Assembly (NCBI GenBank): GCA_022709385.1
Contig: JAKLIX010000004.1
Location: 124,001-188,000 of the forward strand
Source: Bacteroidota bacterium
GTDB lineage: Bacteria > Bacteroidota > Bacteroidia > Bacteroidales > CAIXZF01
Direction of reading: 5' to 3'
Length of the DNA stretch: 64,000 nt
Positions 60,974-64,000 of the stretch are shown piece by piece. The stretch's first letter is position 1; every line of letters starts with the position of its first letter. The translations under genes were made by a program, and so were the position numbers. The notes beneath the pieces are model-generated. The model was not told the DNA's origin. It did no database searches and saw nothing but the letters and a program-made list of their open reading frames with translations.

Positions 60974-63400
60974 ATGAAGAAAGTCTACTTATTAGCAGCC
61001 AGTATTTTATTGCCGGTGATGAGCTTCGCCAGTGAGGCTGACCTGAAAATCCCTGACCTGGCACCTAATCAAAACAACCTGCTGCTTGCAGGTTTTGCCA
61101 TTTGTGTGCTTGGCCTCTTTTTCGGATTGTACCAGTACACCGTAGTGAAAAAACTGCCCGCGCACAGATCCATGCTGGATGTGGCTCAAACGATTTACGA
61201 AACTTGCAAGACCTATCTGATCCAACAGGGGAAATTCCTCATTATCCTCGAATTATTGATAGCTGTCTGTATTGCTTTTTATTTCGGTTACCTCTCCCAT
61301 AATTCTGTCGGAGGAGTCTTCCTTATCATCGCGTGGTCTGTCATTGGTATTCTGGGATCATACGGCGTTGCATGGTTTGGAGTCAGGATAAATACACTGG
61401 CCAACAGCCGCATGGCCTTCGCATCCATGCAGCGTAAACCTGTGAAACTGTTGAATATTCCGCTGGAAGCCGGTATGAGTATCGGTGTGCTGCTGGTTAG
61501 TGTGGAGCTGATCATGATGCTGGTTATCCTTTTGTTTGTACCCCGTGAATACGCTGGAGCCTGTTTCGTAGGTTTTGCCATCGGTGAGTCATTGGGCGCA
61601 TCGGTCTTGCGTGTGGCCGGAGGTATCTTCACCAAAATTGCCGATATCGGCAGCGACCTGATGAAAATTGTCTTCAAAATCAAAGAGGACGATCCCAGAA
61701 ATCCCGGTGTGATCGCTGATTGTACCGGCGATAATGCCGGCGACAGTGTCGGTCCTACCGCCGATGGCTTTGAAACCTACGGAGTTACCGGTGTGGCACT
61801 GATTTCTTTTATCGTGCTCGCCGTTACTGATATCACTTTCCAGACAGAATTGCTTACCTGGATATTCCTGATGCGTATCCTGATGATCCTCACCTCTATC
61901 GGCGCTTTCTATATTAATAAAGTAATCACCAATGCCCGCTTCGGTAAAAAGGACGATCTGGATTTTGAAATCCCCCTGACCAACCTCGTATGGATTACTT
62001 CCATTCTTTCCATGATCATGACTTTTATTGTCAGCTACTGGCAACTGGCCGGCCTCCCGGATTCCGGAAACCTCTGGCTCATCCTTTCAATCATCATCAG
62101 TTGCGGGACACTCGGAGCCGCCTTAATCCCGGAGTTTACCAAGATCTTTACCAGCCCGAAATCCAAGCATGTCAAAGAAATTGTAACGGCATCACGCGAA
62201 GGAGGCTCGTCGCTCACTATCCTCTCCGGTATCGTGGCAGGTAATTTCAGCGCTTACTGGAAAGGAATGGTCTTCCTCGTGCTGATGTTTATCGCCTACC
62301 TCGCCAGCATGAGTATCCCGGAAGCAAATATGCCTTTCGGTATGTCTTATGCATCTATCTTTGCTTTTGGCCTGGTCGCTTTCGGATTTCTGGGAATGGG
62401 CCCCGTTACCATCGCCGTCGACAGCTACGGGCCGGTCACCGACAATGCTCAGTCAATCTACGAACTCTCCCTGATCGAGGCCAATCCGGATATTTCATCC
62501 GAAATTCAAAGGGATTTCGGCTTTAAACCTGACTTTGAAAAATCGAAACATTACCTGGAAGCCAACGACGGTGCAGGAAATACCTTTAAAGCCACCGCCA
62601 AACCGGTACTTATCGGTACTGCCGTTGTCGGTGCCACTACGATGATTTTCTCCCTGATCCTGGTGATAAAAAATAAGCTGGGGATCGAACCTGAAGTTAT
62701 TCTTAATGTTCTCAATCCCTGGACAATCCTTGGTTTCCTCGCCGGCGGAGCTGTGATTTATTGGTTTACCGGTGCCTCTATGCAGGCTGTTACTACAGGT
62801 GCATACAGGGCTGTGGAGTATATTAAAAAACATATAAAACTCGACCCCAATGCCGACCTCAAAGCTTCTACCGAGAATTCCAAAGAAGTGGTGAAGATCT
62901 GTACCCAGTATGCCCAAACGGGTATGTGGAACATTTTCTTCGCCATTTTCTCCTTCGCCCTGGCATTTGCCTTTATTTCAGGGACGGTACTTGATGATCC
63001 TGATGTTGCCAAAGCTCATGCCCCAGCCTCATTTTTTGTGAGTTACCTTATTTCTATTGCTGTCTTTGGCCTCTTCCAGGCAATTTATATGGCTAATGCG
63101 GGTGGTGCATGGGACAATGCCAAAAAGGTGGTCGAGGTCGACCTGAAAGAAAAGGGAACGGCCCTGCATGATGCAACTGTGGTGGGTGATACTGTCGGGG
63201 ATCCTTTTAAGGATACTTCGTCTGTGGCTTTGAATCCTATTATTAAATTCACTACCCTCTTTGGTCTGCTGGCTATGGAAATCGCAATTGCCGACCAGTT
63301 TACTGATGTTTCTCCTTTTATCGGCGTAGTTTTCTTTGTTGTGGCTATGTATTTTGTGTACCGCTCCTTCTATAAGATGAGAATTCAATCTCATCAGTAA
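60974..63400 (+). CDS. hppA: Membrane-bound ion-translocating pyrophosphatase, divergent type
   Basis: This 808-residue protein hydrolyses pyrophosphate and pumps H+ or Na+ across the inner membrane. It has about 16 spans. The substrate site is recognisable but unusual: IADIGSDLMKIVFKIKEDDP instead of the usual DVGADLVGKVE, then NPGVIADCTGDNAGDSVGPT, and YGPVTDNAQSIYELS. The later loop reads GNTFKATAKP: a Lys at the position that is Ala in K+-dependent enzymes, so it should be K+-independent. The C-terminal AGGAWDNAKKVVE and VVGDTVGDPFKDTSSVALNP sequences are standard. It may belong to the divergent, Na+-regulated H+-pumping subgroup (inference). ATGs at 60968 and 60974 are both possible starts; the latter gives MKKVYLLAASILL. 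Confidence 0.93.
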   Translation: MKKVYLLAASILLPVMSFASEADLKIPDLAPNQNNLLLAGFAICVLGLFFGLYQYTVVKKLPAHRSMLDVAQTIYETCKTYLIQQGKFLIILELLIAVCIAFYFGYLSHNSVGGVFLIIAWSVIGILGSYGVAWFGVRINTLANSRMAFASMQRKPVKLLNIPLEAGMSIGVLLVSVELIMMLVILLFVPREYAGACFVGFAIGESLGASVLRVAGGIFTKIADIGSDLMKIVFKIKEDDPRNPGVIADCTGDNAGDSVGPTADGFETYGVTGVALISFIVLAVTDITFQTELLTWIFLMRILMILTSIGAFYINKVITNARFGKKDDLDFEIPLTNLVWITSILSMIMTFIVSYWQLAGLPDSGNLWLILSIIISCGTLGAALIPEFTKIFTSPKSKHVKEIVTASREGGSSLTILSGIVAGNFSAYWKGMVFLVLMFIAYLASMSIPEANMPFGMSYASIFAFGLVAFGFLGMGPVTIAVDSYGPVTDNAQSIYELSLIEANPDISSEIQRDFGFKPDFEKSKHYLEANDGAGNTFKATAKPVLIGTAVVGATTMIFSLILVIKNKLGIEPEVILNVLNPWTILGFLAGGAVIYWFTGASMQAVTTGAYRAVEYIKKHIKLDPNADLKASTENSKEVVKICTQYAQTGMWNIFFAIFSFALAFAFISGTVLDDPDVAKAHAPASFFVSYLISIAVFGLFQAIYMANAGGAWDNAKKVVEVDLKEKGTALHDATVVGDTVGDPFKDTSSVALNPIIKFTTLFGLLAMEIAIADQFTDVSPFIGVVFFVVAMYFVYRSFYKMRIQSHQ

Positions 63401-63633
63401 TATACTGGAAATCCTTTTCTGATCATGCTGTTTCGATGGCTTGGTTTAACACCATAACCGCCTTGAAATAGACGTTTGCTGCTTGATAATCAGCCAATCT
63501 GGCTGTGTTACCCTTCCTGTTTGTACAATACCCTGATGGAAGCATGTTTATTGTTTTCCGGCGATGCTATTCTAATAGTGTTACAAAATGATGAAAAAAA
63601 TATCAAAAAGTATTACTATTTGAAAATTATATG

Positions 63634-63641
63634 TACATTTG
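63634..63641 (+). promoter_or_regulatory. -7 box for the AAA ATPase gene
   Basis: TACATTTG lies 11 bp before the first ATG at 63653 and matches TAnnTTTG, implying a very short leader. Confidence 0.55.
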
Positions 63642-63652
63642 CAAAAATAACA

Positions 63653-64000
63653 ATGCATATGTTTCAAAGGCAACTATTTCCTGAACTGCTTAATGCTCTG
63701 AAAGTTAAGCAGATCATTGCTATTACGGGCATGAGAAGGGTTGGCAAGACTACTTCGCTGCGGTATCTGCTTAGCAAGGTAGCTGATACGAACAAAGTGT
63801 ATTTTGACCTGGAGCGGGTTGAACACAGGATGCTGTTTCGCCAGGAAAACTATGGCAATATTGTTCAGGGGCTTGAATATGAAGGTCTTGATCTGTCACG
63901 CAAAGCCTGGATCGCCATTGACGAAGTGCAGCTTGTACCTGAAATTGCCAGTGTAATCAAGTTCCTCTATGATACTTATGACATCAAGTTCTTTATCTCA
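63653..64000 (+). CDS. AAA ATPase of the AAA_14/DUF4143 type (N-terminus only)
   Basis: The first 116 codons are present and the gene runs off the right edge. The protein starts MHMFQRQLFPELLNALKVKQ, with Walker A ITGMRRVGKTTSLRYLL near residue 24 and Walker B KAWIAIDEVQLVPEIA near 88. The AIDEVQ form is typical of the AAA_14 domain of large DUF4143 ATPases, whose role is unclear; many copies occur in Bacteroidota and some seem horizontally spread. A second ATG at 63659 is an equally good start. No partner is visible in the window. Confidence 0.85.
   Translation, partial: MHMFQRQLFPELLNALKVKQIIAITGMRRVGKTTSLRYLLSKVADTNKVYFDLERVEHRMLFRQENYGNIVQGLEYEGLDLSRKAWIAIDEVQLVPEIASVIKFLYDTYDIKFFIS

Noticed and set aside
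63424..63543. 40-codon minus-strand frame (MLPSGYCTNRKG, then TARLADYQAANVYFKAVMVL and NQAIETA)
   Set aside because: Protein-like in its second half, but short, without a promoter, and preceded closely by stops in frame. It may be a gene remnant, but this cannot be supported from the window.

Overview
The window looks like chromosomal DNA of a member of the Bacteroidota, most likely an anaerobic or facultative Bacteroidales-like lineage; the exact genus cannot be read from the sequence. Six secreted proteins end in type IX secretion (T9SS) or gliding-motility type C-terminal domains. Many genes are preceded by the Bacteroidota -7 box TAnnTTTG. Lineage families are present (DUF4293, DUF4199, DUF4831, the MoxR/BatABCDE aerotolerance operon, type III glutamine synthetase), and Rho carries a long low-complexity insertion. 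No rRNA, tRNA, CRISPR array, phage or insertion sequence was recognised; the one RNA gene is the small SRP RNA.

Layout. 1-2.6 kb: start of an arylacetate-decarboxylase-like glycyl radical enzyme (cut by the window edge) and a PiT phosphate permease with a PhoU-like tail. 2.8-7.3 kb: three T9SS cargo genes; two of them sit between two 170-bp direct repeats built on the palindrome ATGTGWCACAT. 7.3-16.3 kb: moxR, DUF58, DUF4381-like, batA, batB, batC, batD, batE and a YfcE-type phosphodiesterase, tightly packed. 16.3-23.6 kb: DUF4293, rho, DUF4831 and pstSCAB without phoU. 23.6-26 kb: glutamine synthetase III behind a 50-bp perfect palindrome. 26-34 kb: two DNRLRE-domain secreted proteins flanking a GDP-heptose operon (hddA, nitroreductase, gmhA, hddC, gmhB, Na+ symporter). 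34-39.4 kb: glycosyltransferases, DUF4199, SRP RNA, Sua5, an aminotransferase and a TylF-like methyltransferase. 39.5-49.4 kb: M3 peptidase lipoprotein, SRAP protein behind an 8-bp repeat array, a 1311-residue adhesin-like protein, and an SQR-like flavoprotein with an unreported 53-residue companion. 49.5-56.2 kb: a DnaE-type polymerase and DinB as an overlapping pair, divergent from a LexA-like XRE/S24 regulator, followed by dnaB. 56.2-64 kb: a secreted amidotransferase-like protein, folA-thyA, a NupG-like transporter, a DUF151 nuclease-like protein, a divergent membrane pyrophosphatase, and the start of an AAA ATPase.

How it fits together. Much of the window is surface biology: secreted T9SS cargo, nucleotide-heptose and glycan assembly, and the Bat complex in the envelope. 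Phosphate supply is doubly covered (PiT plus Pst). The polymerase/DinB/LexA-like cluster reads as a self-contained, damage-inducible mutagenesis module. The strongest unexplained signals are non-coding: the ATGTGWCACAT palindrome family, three 8-bp tandem arrays, and a 50-bp palindrome with a second, partial copy.
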